From positions 1 through 44,501 of the forward strand of contig JAGWBX010000031.1 of assembly GCA_021295655.1 (NCBI GenBank): DNA of 44,501 bases, in the 5' to 3' direction. This document shows, piece after piece, positions 34,523-43,645 of this stretch. The notes below the pieces were generated by a model. The model saw only the letters and a list, made by a program, of their open reading frames with translations, was not told the origin of the DNA and did not search any database. Position 1 is the stretch's first letter. The number at the start of each line of letters is the position of its first letter. This DNA comes from Candidatus Latescibacterota bacterium (GTDB taxonomy: Bacteria; Latescibacterota; UBA2968; GCA-2709665). Both the position numbers and the translations under genes were made by a program.

Positions 34523-36480
34523 CGTGCCCACCCCTGGCCGGAAGTCACGTCTCTCCCCACCCGCCACCCTTCGCCCGATACGTTGACGGCCATCTCCACG
34601 CAGTCATCCCCTGCCCGCAGGCCAGCGGGCAGTTCGGCCGAAACGACCGGCGGCTCCGTGCCGCGGTAGGGAACGATCACCGAGGCAAAGACCGTGGGCG
34701 CCTGGCTGTCCAGCGCGAAGCGGAACGCCTTGCGCGGCGTGCGGTACCCGTAGTCCCACGCGAACCAGCCGGTCTCTTCGACCACGGTCGCCGAAGCACC
34801 GTCCGCCGCCTGCACGAGGACGTTCGCATCGTCAAATCGCGTGAACGCCCTGTGTTCTCCGCAATCCATCGTGACGTCGCCAGGCGCAAACTGGAAATGC
34901 AGGGCCAACTGACCGGGCGCAATGCCGATCGCCTCGTCAAGGAAAACGAAGATGCGACGGTCAACGAACCAGACCGAACGCCGGTGGATCAGGCCGGGAT
35001 AGGACCCGTTCTCCACCACCAGGACGTCTGAATCAGACCCTTCGGAGACCCACATCAGGTGGCGCGCGTCGTCGGCGATGTCCCGGCCGTCCAGCGTCAG
35101 GGTCTGATGAACCGAGGTCTGCCGGTGCCAGGCCCGGGCCTCTCTGTCCCGGCCATACGTGTAGAACCCCGTATCAGGCATCAGCCAGCGTCCGTACGCG
35201 TACAATTCAAACGTCCCGTTATCGGGCTGGTCGTGGCTAGATATCGCGGGCGGAGAACTGTGCAGCGCCATGTAGACCTGATCGGGTCCCCAGTCGTTGC
35301 GCATCACGTAGAAGCCGGCCGCCGCAAACGCTTGGCTCTTCCGGTCCGGCAGTTCTTCGCGAATCAGATTCGCCCTTGCCGCGTATTTGGGATCGCCCAG
35401 AAATTCGGTCGCCCCGACCAGTTCGTTGTATAACGGCCACTTTGTCCGGTCGTCCGTGGTTTTCAACGCCCGCGAGCCATCCCCGAACATGGGCGGACCC
35501 AGGTCCGGCGTTGCGATCCAGAAGATGTAGTCGTACATCTTCCGCACGCGCTCCAGGAACGATTCCGGAATCTCAATGCCGAACGCGTCCAGGCGGCCGA
35601 AGATCTCGACGGCGTCCCTTAAAACACCCTGATGATAGCCGAAGGACCACTCTCTCTGGACCCCGTCCACCGTTGTCTGTCCCAGGATATTTTCCTCCAC
35701 GCGCGCCAGCCCCACTTCCATCCACTCGCGAGCTTCCCGGAACTCGCTGAACGTGTACGCCACATTGATAAATCCACGCTGTTCGAACACGGCCTTGTTG
35801 TGAATAAGGCCCATCGGAATCAGCTTTGTTTTCGTCTGATGGTCGTACAGGCTCGCGAGCAGCACGCCCAGAAATTCCGGCGTAAACGCCTCAGCCTGAA
35901 CCAGGCCGCGAAACGCGGCGCAGATATTCGTGGCCCGGATGCCCGTCTGCAGGTCCAGCCACGCGAATCCCTTCCAGAATTTGTAAACCGGATGGGTTCT
36001 GGTGTGTTTTTCGAGCGGATGTTTCGATATCCAGTCGGTCGCCAGATCGACGAATGCCCGCGCGTACTTTTCGTCGCGGGTTGCCGCATAGGCGTTGACG
36101 AGCGGTGCGGCCCAATAGAAACGATAGAGGACGCATACCCACTCGATATCCCCGGGCGGGTCCCACTCCCAGTCCATATCGGCGCCGTATTGCGCCTCGT
36201 CGTACGGCCCCCATTGGAAGATGCGGCGGCAGATCTTGTCCGCCACGGTATGATCGCCTTTTCCTCGGGCCGTTTCCAGCGGGTATTTCGCCCGGTAACA
36301 GTCCAGCAGCGCGGCGAGTGCGCCCAACCGGTCGCCGGATTCGTATGCCTGCATTACCGGCTCCATCCCCGTTCCTGTCAGATCCAGTTTTTCGAGAATG
36401 TGTTCCGGGTCCATTGACACCAGCGGCATCTCGTGATCGATCTGATCCGCGCCCGCGGGGCGCTCCACAACGTAGGTCAT
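34519..36480 (-). CDS. Heparinase II/III-family polysaccharide lyase-like protein
   Basis: A 653-residue protein. The N-terminal half is an (alpha/alpha) toroid (CRRIFQWGPYDEAQYGADMDWEW, RTHPVYKFWKGFAWLDLQTG). The C-terminal half is the beta-sheet domain of heparinase II/III, with SSHDQPDNGTFELYAYGRWL and PDTGFYTYG, where lyases of this class keep catalytic His and Tyr residues. Such enzymes cleave uronic-acid glycans by beta-elimination; the exact substrate is open. No signal peptide is seen, so it may act inside the cell or leave by another route. The ATG follows GGAAGGG. It overlaps the downstream membrane-protein gene by 4 bp. Confidence 0.88.
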   Translation of the reverse strand: MTYVVERPAGADQIDHEMPLVSMDPEHILEKLDLTGTGMEPVMQAYESGDRLGALAALLDCYRAKYPLETARGKGDHTVADKICRRIFQWGPYDEAQYGADMDWEWDPPGDIEWVCVLYRFYWAAPLVNAYAATRDEKYARAFVDLATDWISKHPLEKHTRTHPVYKFWKGFAWLDLQTGIRATNICAAFRGLVQAEAFTPEFLGVLLASLYDHQTKTKLIPMGLIHNKAVFEQRGFINVAYTFSEFREAREWMEVGLARVEENILGQTTVDGVQREWSFGYHQGVLRDAVEIFGRLDAFGIEIPESFLERVRKMYDYIFWIATPDLGPPMFGDGSRALKTTDDRTKWPLYNELVGATEFLGDPKYAARANLIREELPDRKSQAFAAAGFYVMRNDWGPDQVYMALHSSPPAISSHDQPDNGTFELYAYGRWLMPDTGFYTYGRDREARAWHRQTSVHQTLTLDGRDIADDARHLMWVSEGSDSDVLVVENGSYPGLIHRRSVWFVDRRIFVFLDEAIGIAPGQLALHFQFAPGDVTMDCGEHRAFTRFDDANVLVQAADGASATVVEETGWFAWDYGYRTPRKAFRFALDSQAPTVFASVIVPYRGTEPPVVSAELPAGLRAGDDCVEMAVNVSGEGWRVGRDVTSGQGWAR

Positions 36481-36728
36481 TTCCCTTCCCTCGATGACGG
36501 GTTGTCATTCCGGTGAATCCAACCAACAGCTTATCGGACCCTCCAAAACGCACCTAAATTACGTTCCGGTCGATGCGTTGGCAATACTATTATTTGGGAT
36601 TTTACAGGACCTGGGAACATGGATGCACGGGATGGACAGGATGAAAACCGGACACCGCAGCCAGGCATGTGTATATTTGAAAGTAGTACTTGCAGATATG
36701 CTATTATTTCAGTAATTTGGCAATCCTT
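36481..36728. other. Divergent gap, heparinase / ATPase genes
   Basis: No gene is seen. Before the ATPase gene, TTGAAA (36677-36682) and TATTAT (36702-36707) are spaced 19 bp, a weak promoter candidate. The AT-rich stretch near 36670-36715 stands out in this GC-rich region. Confidence 0.4.
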
Positions 36729-37913
36729 ATGATTCCTCGCGAAATCACAGACCGACTGGTCGGGCTATTCAAGCAGTATCCCTTTGTTACTGTGACGGGA
36801 CCGCGGCAGTCCGGCAAGACGACGCTCTGTCGCGCCGCGTTTCCCCATCTCGAATACGTCAACCTGGAAGCGCCCGATCAGCGCCTGTACGCCGAAACCG
36901 ACCCGCGCGGTTTTCTTTCACAGCACGGTGATGGCGTCATCCTGGACGAGATCCAGCGGGTCCCGCAACTCCTTTCCTACCTACAGGTCCTGGCTGACGA
37001 AAATGGCGGAAACAGTCTGTACGTCCTCACGGGCAGCGAGCAGTTCCGGCTCTCGAATTCCATCGGCCAGTCCCTGGCGGGACGTACGGCGCTGCTGTGT
37101 CTTCTGCCGTTCACCCTGGACGAACGCAGACGCGCGGGCGGCAGCGACCGGGTCGATGACATCCTGTACTCCGGGTTTTATCCGCGAATCCACGACCAGA
37201 AACTGGATCCACGGCAGGCGCTGGGCGATTATTTCGAAACATACGTCGAGCGAGACGTACGCCGCCTTAGCGAGATCCGCAACCTCACCAGGTTTCGTCA
37301 ATTCGCGCGTCTGTGCGCCGGGCGCGTGGGACAGTTGCTGAACGTCTCCTCATTAGGCGCTGACGCGGGCGTTTCCCATACCACGGCGCGGGAGTGGCTG
37401 TCAATTCTGGAAGCCAGCTTTGTTGTCTTTCAACTTCCGCCTTTCCACGCGAATATTCGCAAGCGCCTGGTAAAATCGCCCAAACTCTACTTTTTCGACG
37501 TGGGATTGGCGAGTTATCTGATCGGAATCGAACATGCCGATCAGATTGCAACCCACCCGTTGCGCGGCGCGCTGTTCGAGAATGCCGTTGTCGCAGAGGC
37601 GACAAAGTACCTGTTCAATCGCGGCCGCCGGTCCAACCTGTCCTTTTTCCGTGATACCCGCGGCCTCGAGTGCGACCTTCTCTATGAAATGGGGAATCGG
37701 ACTGGCGCAATCGAGACCAAATCAGGCGCCACTGTCGCATCGGATTACTTCGATGCGCTGAACCGGATCGCAAGGCTCCTGCCGCAGGTCTCGGACAGGG
37801 GACTGGTCTACGGGGGCCCGTTTCGTCAGGCACGGCGTGACGTTGACGTGGTGACGCTGAACGACGTCGGCGACCTGCTCCAGCGGTTCGACAGCAACGA
37901 TAAAGACGTATAG
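36729..37913 (+). CDS. AAA+ ATPase with DUF4143 domain
   Basis: A 394-residue protein of the widespread AAA_14-DUF4143 family. The Walker A is TGPRQSGKTT near residue 24, Walker B is ILDEIQRVPQ, and the sensor-like segment is VLTGSEQFRLSNSIGQSLAGR. The C-terminal DUF4143 portion has KLYFFDVGLASYLIGI, LRGALFENAVVAEATKYLFN and RDTRGLECDLLYE, a PD-(D/E)XK-like core. The ATG at 36729 begins the family's IPREI. Function is poorly known; members are common in mobile or accessory regions. It lies 26 bp before the oxidoreductase gene. A remnant of a relative lies at 5738-6073. Confidence 0.9.
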   Translation: MIPREITDRLVGLFKQYPFVTVTGPRQSGKTTLCRAAFPHLEYVNLEAPDQRLYAETDPRGFLSQHGDGVILDEIQRVPQLLSYLQVLADENGGNSLYVLTGSEQFRLSNSIGQSLAGRTALLCLLPFTLDERRRAGGSDRVDDILYSGFYPRIHDQKLDPRQALGDYFETYVERDVRRLSEIRNLTRFRQFARLCAGRVGQLLNVSSLGADAGVSHTTAREWLSILEASFVVFQLPPFHANIRKRLVKSPKLYFFDVGLASYLIGIEHADQIATHPLRGALFENAVVAEATKYLFNRGRRSNLSFFRDTRGLECDLLYEMGNRTGAIETKSGATVASDYFDALNRIARLLPQVSDRGLVYGGPFRQARRDVDVVTLNDVGDLLQRFDSNDKDV

Positions 37914-37939
37914 ATAACGTTACACAAGGATTCTTACCT

Positions 37940-38929
37940 ATGGACTCGATTCGTTTGGGGTTGATTGGATCGGGCGGCATGGCGCACAGCCGGGCGCGGG
38001 CTTTTGAAGATAAGGATGGTTGCAGGCTGACCGCGCTGGCCGCCCGGAACCCGCATACGGGCGCGGAACTGGCCCGTCAATACGATCTTCCGCTGCTGGG
38101 AGGCTGGCAGGACCTGATCGGCCGTTCCGACGTGGACGCCGTGGTGGTCTGTACCAACAACGACAGCCATGGGCCCATTGCACGGGCCTCCCTGGAGGCC
38201 GGCAAACCCGTCTTTCTGGAATATCCCGTCGCGCGGCACACAGACGAAGGAACCGCCCTGGTCGACATGGCGCGTTCGACCGGCACGGTGCTGCGCGTGG
38301 CCCATCCGGAGGTCGTGTCCGGCGCTCACCGGCAACTCAAAGAGGCCGTCGGTTCGCTGGGTGGCCTGCTCCTGGCGCTGTTCGTGCGGCTGACGCCCGG
38401 GAGAGGGGCGCGGCCGGAGGTGTTGTTCAACCTCCACGCGTCGGGGCCGCCGAGCCTCTTCTTCGTCTACCAGGTCTACCCGCTGGTCGACCTTTTCGGA
38501 TCGGCGTCCTGGGTGGAAGGGTACGCCCACTATGACGGAATGGACAACGCAGGAACGTACAGGCGCTTCGTCAATCGCGTCGCCGTTGGATTCGCACGGG
38601 GAGGGTCGGCCGAATGGACCTGGGCGGGCGGAATTCCAATAGGCAATGCCGAACAACACCAGCGGATGGTTCTGGATAGAGGAACGCTGGTTCACGGCGA
38701 GGGCGGCTGGCGGGTTTCGTCTGCCGACGGCAAGGAAACGCCGCTGCCGTCGACCGGACGAGAGATATCGCTGGAAAGCCTTTTTCTTGAGGAAATTCGC
38801 GGCGACAGGCATGATTGGCGATCGGACCTGGATACAGCCCTCGAAGCCGTTCGCATCGGGCTGGGCGCCGAGGAGGCGGCGAACCGTGGCGGGCGGGTGC
38901 ATCTGAGGGACGGCGGAACCAACCCGTGA
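37940..38929 (+). CDS. Gfo/Idh/MocA-family NAD(P)-dependent oxidoreductase
   Basis: A 329-residue oxidoreductase. The Rossmann nucleotide loop is GLIGSGGMAHSRARAF. The segment VDAVVVCTNNDSHGPIARASLEAGKPVFLEYP carries the family's EKP-like motif, here EYP. Such enzymes oxidise or reduce sugar or inositol hydroxyls. The substrate-binding half is diverged, and the usual His/Asp/Lys triad is not all visible: LEYPV has Tyr where Lys is normal. The ribosome site AAGGATT precedes the ATG by 7 bp. It is 26 bp after the ATPase gene and 77 bp before the fused metallophosphoesterase gene. Confidence 0.88.
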   Translation: MDSIRLGLIGSGGMAHSRARAFEDKDGCRLTALAARNPHTGAELARQYDLPLLGGWQDLIGRSDVDAVVVCTNNDSHGPIARASLEAGKPVFLEYPVARHTDEGTALVDMARSTGTVLRVAHPEVVSGAHRQLKEAVGSLGGLLLALFVRLTPGRGARPEVLFNLHASGPPSLFFVYQVYPLVDLFGSASWVEGYAHYDGMDNAGTYRRFVNRVAVGFARGGSAEWTWAGGIPIGNAEQHQRMVLDRGTLVHGEGGWRVSSADGKETPLPSTGREISLESLFLEEIRGDRHDWRSDLDTALEAVRIGLGAEEAANRGGRVHLRDGGTNP

Positions 38930-39006
38930 GGACTTACGCTCCTGCGGAACCGCTGGCGTGTTCCTCCCGCGGCCCGAAGGCGGCGGCGGCTGAACGGAGA
39001 CCCGAA

Positions 39007-41748
39007 ATGAACCTGGACAGACACGCAGTCCACGTCGGACGGAAAATTCGAGAGGGCGCGAGACTCGCAACGGTTCTCGTCGCGGTCGCCCTAGTGTCCT
39101 TCCCAAGCCGGTCCGGCGCCGGCGCCTTCTCGTTCGCCCTCACCGGCGACGTGCCCTACGCGGATGCCGACAGCATCCGGTTCGCAAGGGTGACCGACCG
39201 GATCAACGCGGACCGCGATATTCAATGGGTCATCCACGCGGGCGACATCAAGCGCGGTGGACAGCCCTGTACGGACGCGGTTCTGGAAGAGCGCCTGGAG
39301 AGATTCAGCCGTTTCGAGCGTCCATTCATCCTGACGCCGGGCGACAACGAATGGACGGATTGTCATCGGAAAATCGCTGGCCGTTTCGATCCGCTCGAGC
39401 GCCTTCAGAAGCTGCGGTCCCTGTTCTATCCCCGCGTCGGGATGACGCTCGGGAAGCGGCCCATGCGGGTTGAATCCCAGGCGTCGGTGCCCGAATTCAG
39501 CGAGTTTCTCGAAAATGTCCGCTGGGAGCGGGACGGGGTACATTTCGCGACCATTCACATCGTGGGGAGCAGAAACGGTCTGCCAGCCTTTCAGCGCCGC
39601 GACTCGACCGAAGTTGGCGCGGTCCCGATGAGGACGGAACGGCACGACGCGGCGGTGGAGCGGCGCACCGATGCGGGAATCGCATGGCTTCGACAGGCCT
39701 TTGCCGCGGCGGGTGAATCGGGCAAAGGACTTTTTCTTACCCTTCACGCGTCGATGGGCCTGGAGCGAAAGCCGGCGCCGGACCCGCCCCACTTCAAGGC
39801 CCTCCTCGACGTGTTGCGCGAGGAAACAGAGCGATTCGGCCGGCCCGTTGTCCTCGCGCACGGCGACTCGCACTATTTCCGGATCGACAAGCCGCTTCGG
39901 CGCAGGGGGGGCGGACGACGCCTCTCGAATTTCACCCGCGTGGAGACGTTCGGCGCTGCGGACGTGCACTGGATCGAGGTCACGGTGGACCCCGCCAGCG
40001 AGAACGTGTTCAGCTTCGAACAGAGAATCGTGAAGGAAGAACGGATGAACGGAGAACAACGCAAATTGACGGAAAGGACCGGAATGACCGCCGAAAAATC
40101 CGGCGCAACGGAACGAACGCCGCAGGACATCATCGACGCCATGCACCGCCCGTCCTGGTGTGTCAACACGGACGAGGGACGCCTGTATTGGGAACTGATC
40201 GGCGCCGCGATTCGAAACGACGCCGATGCCCTGCGTAAACACCTGCGCGCGGATCCGGACTGCGCCAGACTGCAGTTCTGGTATACCCCCCCGATTCACT
40301 TCGCGGTGCGGGAGGGCAATCTGGACGCGACGAGAGTGTTGTGGGAAGCTTACGCGCACGACGAGGTGCGCGATCTGATTGCCATGGCCGAAGACCGCGG
40401 CCATACACCTGTCGCGGATTATTTGCGGAAAGCCGTCGGGGCCGCGACGGACACGTCACAGCCGAGGCTTCATGCGGCCGTGAAATCCGGGGACGACGCG
40501 GAGATCGAACGGTTACTTGAAGATTCGGACGGGACCGCGTCACAGCGGGACGGAGAGGGCAGGACCGCGCTCCACGTTGCGGTCATCGAGGGCGACGAGA
40601 CGGCGGTCAGGGTTCTTCTCAAGAGCAATATCGACGTGGACGCGACCGACCATGCCGGTTTCCGCGCCGTCCACTACACCCGCTGGCGCGACCTGATGTG
40701 GCATCGGTCAAAGGTGAATCCGGAACTGGCCGAACTGCTTCTCGAGGCAGGCTCACGCGATACCCCCACGCTGGCTGCCGCGAGGGGCGACCTGGATGCC
40801 GTTCGGGCATTTGTCGCCGCGGACCCGGCGGCCGTGAATGACGGAGAAAGACTGCAGAAGCGGCCCCTGTCGGCCGCCGTGGAGGGAGGGCACCGCGACA
40901 TTGTTCGCTTTCTCCTGGACAACGGCGCGGACCCCGGTCTGCCGGAAAGTCGCCTTTGCCCGTACGGGTCGTCGCTGATGACCGCCACGGTGGACGACAA
41001 TCTGGAATTCGCAGCCTGGCTTCTTGAAGCCGGCGCCGATCCGAACGGACACGTGGACTCCTCCGGATCCCCCGCGATCCGCGCCCGTTCCGATGCCATG
41101 CGGGGGCTGCTCTACGGCTACGGCGGACGCGCATCCGGGGCGTGGGGCTACGTTCAGCGCGGTGAACTCGAGACTCTGGCTGCTGTTCTGAGATACACCG
41201 ACGATCCTTTTTCCGACGAGGAGAGCGAGTACCTGACCACGCCCTACACGGCCGTAATCAGCGGCTGCGGGCGGATGGAGGACCGGGGAGAGCCCACGGA
41301 CGCCCACGAGGCGATGTTCAATATGTTCCTGCAGCGCAAACACCCGATGCCCCTCGTGCTGACGGCGTGCAAGACCTACCTCTACCACGTGCCGCGAATG
41401 ACGCGCCGGCTCCTCGAACACGGTCTGGATCCGGACCTGCCCGACTGGCTGCGGCGGACCCCGTTGCACGACCTGTGCCGCGGCAACCGGGCCGTGTCCG
41501 ACCACGCCGGGATGGTGCGCTTGTTCCTCGAATTCGGCGCCGACATCAACGCGATCGACGAGGAAGACCGGTCAACGCCCCTGGGTATCGCCGCGCGCGA
41601 AGGCAACGCGGAACTGGTGAGGCTGCTGCTGGAGCGCGGCGCCGATCCCAACGCGGCCGGCGCCGCATGGGCCGCGCCACTGGCATGGGCGAGACGCCGC
41701 GGGCACGAAGATGTCGCAAAGATGCTTCAGGATCGAGGCGCCCGGTAG
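39007..41748 (+). CDS. Metallophosphoesterase-ankyrin fusion protein
   Basis: A 913-residue protein with two parts. A signal peptide or anchor (residues 18-38, LATVLVAVALVSFPSRSGAGA) is followed to about residue 345 by a calcineurin-like phosphoesterase: FALTGDVPYADAD, WVIHAGDIKRGG, PFILTPGDNEW with the GDNE metal site, and VVLAHGDSHYFRIDKP. From about 370 it becomes ankyrin repeats (PIHFAVREGNLDATRV, TALHVAVIEGDETAVRVLLK, PLSAAVEGGHRDIVRFLLDN, PLGIAAREGNAELVRLLLER). The join coincides with the natural phosphoesterase end, and an in-frame ATG at 40045 with GAAGGAAG upstream could start a free, signal-less ankyrin protein. ATG 39007 follows GGAG. Confidence 0.85.
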   Translation: MNLDRHAVHVGRKIREGARLATVLVAVALVSFPSRSGAGAFSFALTGDVPYADADSIRFARVTDRINADRDIQWVIHAGDIKRGGQPCTDAVLEERLERFSRFERPFILTPGDNEWTDCHRKIAGRFDPLERLQKLRSLFYPRVGMTLGKRPMRVESQASVPEFSEFLENVRWERDGVHFATIHIVGSRNGLPAFQRRDSTEVGAVPMRTERHDAAVERRTDAGIAWLRQAFAAAGESGKGLFLTLHASMGLERKPAPDPPHFKALLDVLREETERFGRPVVLAHGDSHYFRIDKPLRRRGGGRRLSNFTRVETFGAADVHWIEVTVDPASENVFSFEQRIVKEERMNGEQRKLTERTGMTAEKSGATERTPQDIIDAMHRPSWCVNTDEGRLYWELIGAAIRNDADALRKHLRADPDCARLQFWYTPPIHFAVREGNLDATRVLWEAYAHDEVRDLIAMAEDRGHTPVADYLRKAVGAATDTSQPRLHAAVKSGDDAEIERLLEDSDGTASQRDGEGRTALHVAVIEGDETAVRVLLKSNIDVDATDHAGFRAVHYTRWRDLMWHRSKVNPELAELLLEAGSRDTPTLAAARGDLDAVRAFVAADPAAVNDGERLQKRPLSAAVEGGHRDIVRFLLDNGADPGLPESRLCPYGSSLMTATVDDNLEFAAWLLEAGADPNGHVDSSGSPAIRARSDAMRGLLYGYGGRASGAWGYVQRGELETLAAVLRYTDDPFSDEESEYLTTPYTAVISGCGRMEDRGEPTDAHEAMFNMFLQRKHPMPLVLTACKTYLYHVPRMTRRLLEHGLDPDLPDWLRRTPLHDLCRGNRAVSDHAGMVRLFLEFGADINAIDEEDRSTPLGIAAREGNAELVRLLLERGADPNAAGAAWAAPLAWARRRGHEDVAKMLQDRGAR

Positions 41749-41783
41749 ACAGAATCCTCGTCGCGAACGGGAGTATTTGACAG

Positions 41784-42350
41784 ATGGCACGCGAAACGGA
41801 AACACATCCTCGATTTCTGGCGCTCCTGCGAGGGGTGAACGTGGGCGGTAAAAATATCGTTCCCAAAGACGCGCTCCGTGAGTGCTTCGAGGATCTGGAA
41901 TTCACCAGCGTCCGTACCTATATCCAGAGCGGCAACATTCTCTTTCGGTCCGTCCGGACGGACGTTACGGTGCTGACGGATGAGATCGAACGCGCCCTTT
42001 CTGAACGATTCTCGTACCATGCCCGCGCCGTCGTCCTGTCCCGGAGCGCATTCCGGCTGGCGGTTGACGCCGCCCCGGAGAAATGGGGAGAAGACGATGC
42101 GTACATGCACCATGCGCTCTTCACGCTGGCCGAAACCACGCCGAAACACGTTCTCTCCAGATTCCGTGCGCCGAAACCGGAGTTCGAGACGGTCACCGCC
42201 GGGCCCGGCGTGATCTACTGGTCGATATCCCGGTCCCGCCCGACCCGCTCCACGTGGGTAAGGCTGCCGGCCTCACAGGAATACCAGAAGCTCACCGCCC
42301 GAAATCACAATACGGTATTCAGGCTGAAACAACTGTTCGAGGAGATATAG
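41784..42350 (+). CDS. DUF1697 protein
   Basis: A 188-residue DUF1697 protein. Family landmarks are FLALLRGVNVGGKNIVPK at the start, RTYIQSGNILFRS, and the late TARNHNTVFRL. These are cytoplasmic proteins of unknown biochemical role, about 180 residues long. The start ATG follows GGGAG by about 10 bp. It lies 35 bp after the ankyrin fusion on the same strand. Confidence 0.93.
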   Translation: MARETETHPRFLALLRGVNVGGKNIVPKDALRECFEDLEFTSVRTYIQSGNILFRSVRTDVTVLTDEIERALSERFSYHARAVVLSRSAFRLAVDAAPEKWGEDDAYMHHALFTLAETTPKHVLSRFRAPKPEFETVTAGPGVIYWSISRSRPTRSTWVRLPASQEYQKLTARNHNTVFRLKQLFEEI

Positions 42351-42646
42351 TGTTCTGTTCCGGAAATTAGTTGCCAGAATTCGGTCGTCGGAAGGCAGCA
42401 AGAACAGCTATTGGCTTTCGGCAGTCAGCTTAAATCAAAAACGAAAGACAAACAGCAAAAAGCAAATGGCGGAACCACCACGAATCCGTCAGATTGATCT
42501 CCCTGAAATTCCTTTCGCCCGTTCGGTTATGGGGATGGGGCTTTTCCGCGCTAGTCCGTTCAGCACGGAAATCCGGAGATGCCTGCGCGGGTTGCAAGGC
42601 TGCGGCTCACGTTCTTACCACGGAAGGGATTCGCGGAAAAGCAGCC

Positions 42647-42682
42647 CCGCCTGCCTGTGCGTGTCCGCACGCAGACAGGCGG
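42647..42682. repeat. Palindromic repeat, copy 1
   Basis: CCGCCTGCCTGTGCGTG (42647-42663), a short loop, then CACGCAGACAGGCGG. The arms are nearly complementary, differing by one inserted base. The same sequence occurs again at 42899-42938 with a longer loop. Confidence 0.75.
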
Positions 42683-42704
42683 CGTTTGAGCGGCGCCCTT
42701 CTTT

Positions 42705-42727
42705 TTCGCCCCTTTTCTTGGGGCGAA
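42705..42727. repeat. Hairpin element TTCGCCCC...GGGGCGAA
   Basis: TTCGCCCC (42705-42712) and GGGGCGAA (42720-42727) pair around TTTTCTT. Outer C/T-rich and A/G-rich flanks (CTTTTT, AAAAAG) extend the fold. It is adjacent to the other palindromes, so a repeat cluster rather than a lone terminator is likely. Confidence 0.55.
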
Positions 42728-42898
42728 GCAAGAAAAAGGGCAATGGAATAGGGGACGTTAAGGGGTTGGGGGAGATTTAAAAGTGATTGTTGGTGAAAAA
42801 TTGAAGCCCGTGTCCGCCTCGAACGCAGATCCAATCAGCCGAAACAGATGAGCGCATTGACGTTAGCGCAAGGCAACGCCGCGAGACGGGATGAATCG

Positions 42899-42938
42899 GC
42901 CTGCCTGTGCGTGCTATCTCACGCACGCAGACAGGCGG
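42899..42938. repeat. Palindromic repeat, copy 2
   Basis: GCCTGCCTGTGCGTG, a CTATCT loop, then CACGCACGCAGACAGGC. It is the second copy of the element at 42647 and lies just before the TfoX_N gene, where it would become part of the leader or of an N-terminal extension. Confidence 0.75.
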
Positions 42939-42959
42939 ATGGGACAGGACACTGAGAGA

Positions 42960-43325
42960 ATGAGGGGCGACGAGGAACTCGTCAGCCGGATAAGGACGAT
43001 CCTTGCCGACGAGGACGGATTCTCGGAGAAACGGATGTTCGGCGGGGTCTGCTTCATGATCCACGGCAACATGTGCGTGGGCACGTGGAAGGGGTCCCTC
43101 GTCATCCGACTCAACAGGGCGCACCATGAGCAGACGCTTGCCGAGCCGCACACAAGACCGTTCGACGTCACGGGCCGCGTCATGCGGGGATGGGCGCTGG
43201 TTGAGCCACCCGCAATCGAACTGGACGATGACCTGATGGAATGGGTGTACGAGCGGTCGACTACGTCGGATCGCTACCGCCCAAATGAGGGTGGGACGTC
43301 CATTGGAACCGCGCCAGGGTTGTAA
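42960..43325 (+). CDS. TfoX N-terminal domain protein
   Basis: A 121-residue TfoX_N protein. The domain runs EELVSRIRTILADEDGFSEKRMFGG, VCFMIHGNMCVGTWKGSLVIRL, then FDVTGRVMRGWALVEPP. TfoX_N occurs in competence regulators and in stand-alone small proteins like this one of unknown role. The ATG at 42960 is chosen because the family starts about here. An in-frame ATG at 42891 would add residues encoded by the palindromic repeat. The ribosome site (GAGAG) is modest. It converges on the NIPSNAP gene. Confidence 0.88.
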   Translation: MRGDEELVSRIRTILADEDGFSEKRMFGGVCFMIHGNMCVGTWKGSLVIRLNRAHHEQTLAEPHTRPFDVTGRVMRGWALVEPPAIELDDDLMEWVYERSTTSDRYRPNEGGTSIGTAPGL

Positions 43326-43327
43326 CC

Positions 43328-43645
43328 CTACTTTATTGGCGAGAAGGAGGTTGGGATGAGGACGTCGGAGATTACCTCGTCTACGATGGGACCGTTGGCT
43401 TCGGTCCGTTCCCGCGCCTCGATCCATTCGGGGTCTGCGCGGAAGGCATCCCACGCGGTTTTCATAGCCTCATCGCTTTCAAACTCGCAAATGTAGATCA
43501 GGTCATTTGCATCTCTTCGCGTCCAGAATCCGACAACTGTAATGCCGTGCCTGTCGAAGAGACCGAACGTAACGGTTTCAAACCGGTTGAGGATGTCCGG
43601 CATCCGGCCATCGGGGACTCTGTAGGTGCGGTGTTCGTAAATCAT
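43328..43645 (-). CDS. NIPSNAP-family protein
   Basis: A 105-residue protein of the NIPSNAP (dimeric alpha/beta barrel) family. The start MIYEHRTYRVPDGRMPDILN, then DRHGITVVGFWTRR, DLIYICEFESDEAM and the end DPEWIEARE follow the family closely. The ATG at 43643-43645 has CAGGGAGCG before it; the frame continues upstream for 68 codons without family similarity. It is probably a cytoplasmic protein of unknown role. It diverges from the deacetylase-like gene at 43896. Confidence 0.93.
   Translation of the reverse strand: MIYEHRTYRVPDGRMPDILNRFETVTFGLFDRHGITVVGFWTRRDANDLIYICEFESDEAMKTAWDAFRADPEWIEARERTEANGPIVDEVISDVLIPTSFSPIK

Larger units (their letters stand above)
42351..42959. other. Repeat-rich intergenic region
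   Basis: About 600 bp with no gene I can support. It starts with degenerate CGGTCGTCGG...TTTCGGCAGTCAGC sequence and A-rich AAAACGAAAGACAAACAGC, followed by several hairpin-forming repeats (separate entries). A plus-strand frame from 42466 is open across the repeats but reads like repeat sequence rather than protein. Confidence 0.55.

Noticed and set aside
42466..42780. Open frame in the repeat-rich gap after DUF1697
   Set aside because: Its codons are read from palindromic repeats; no conserved protein pattern.
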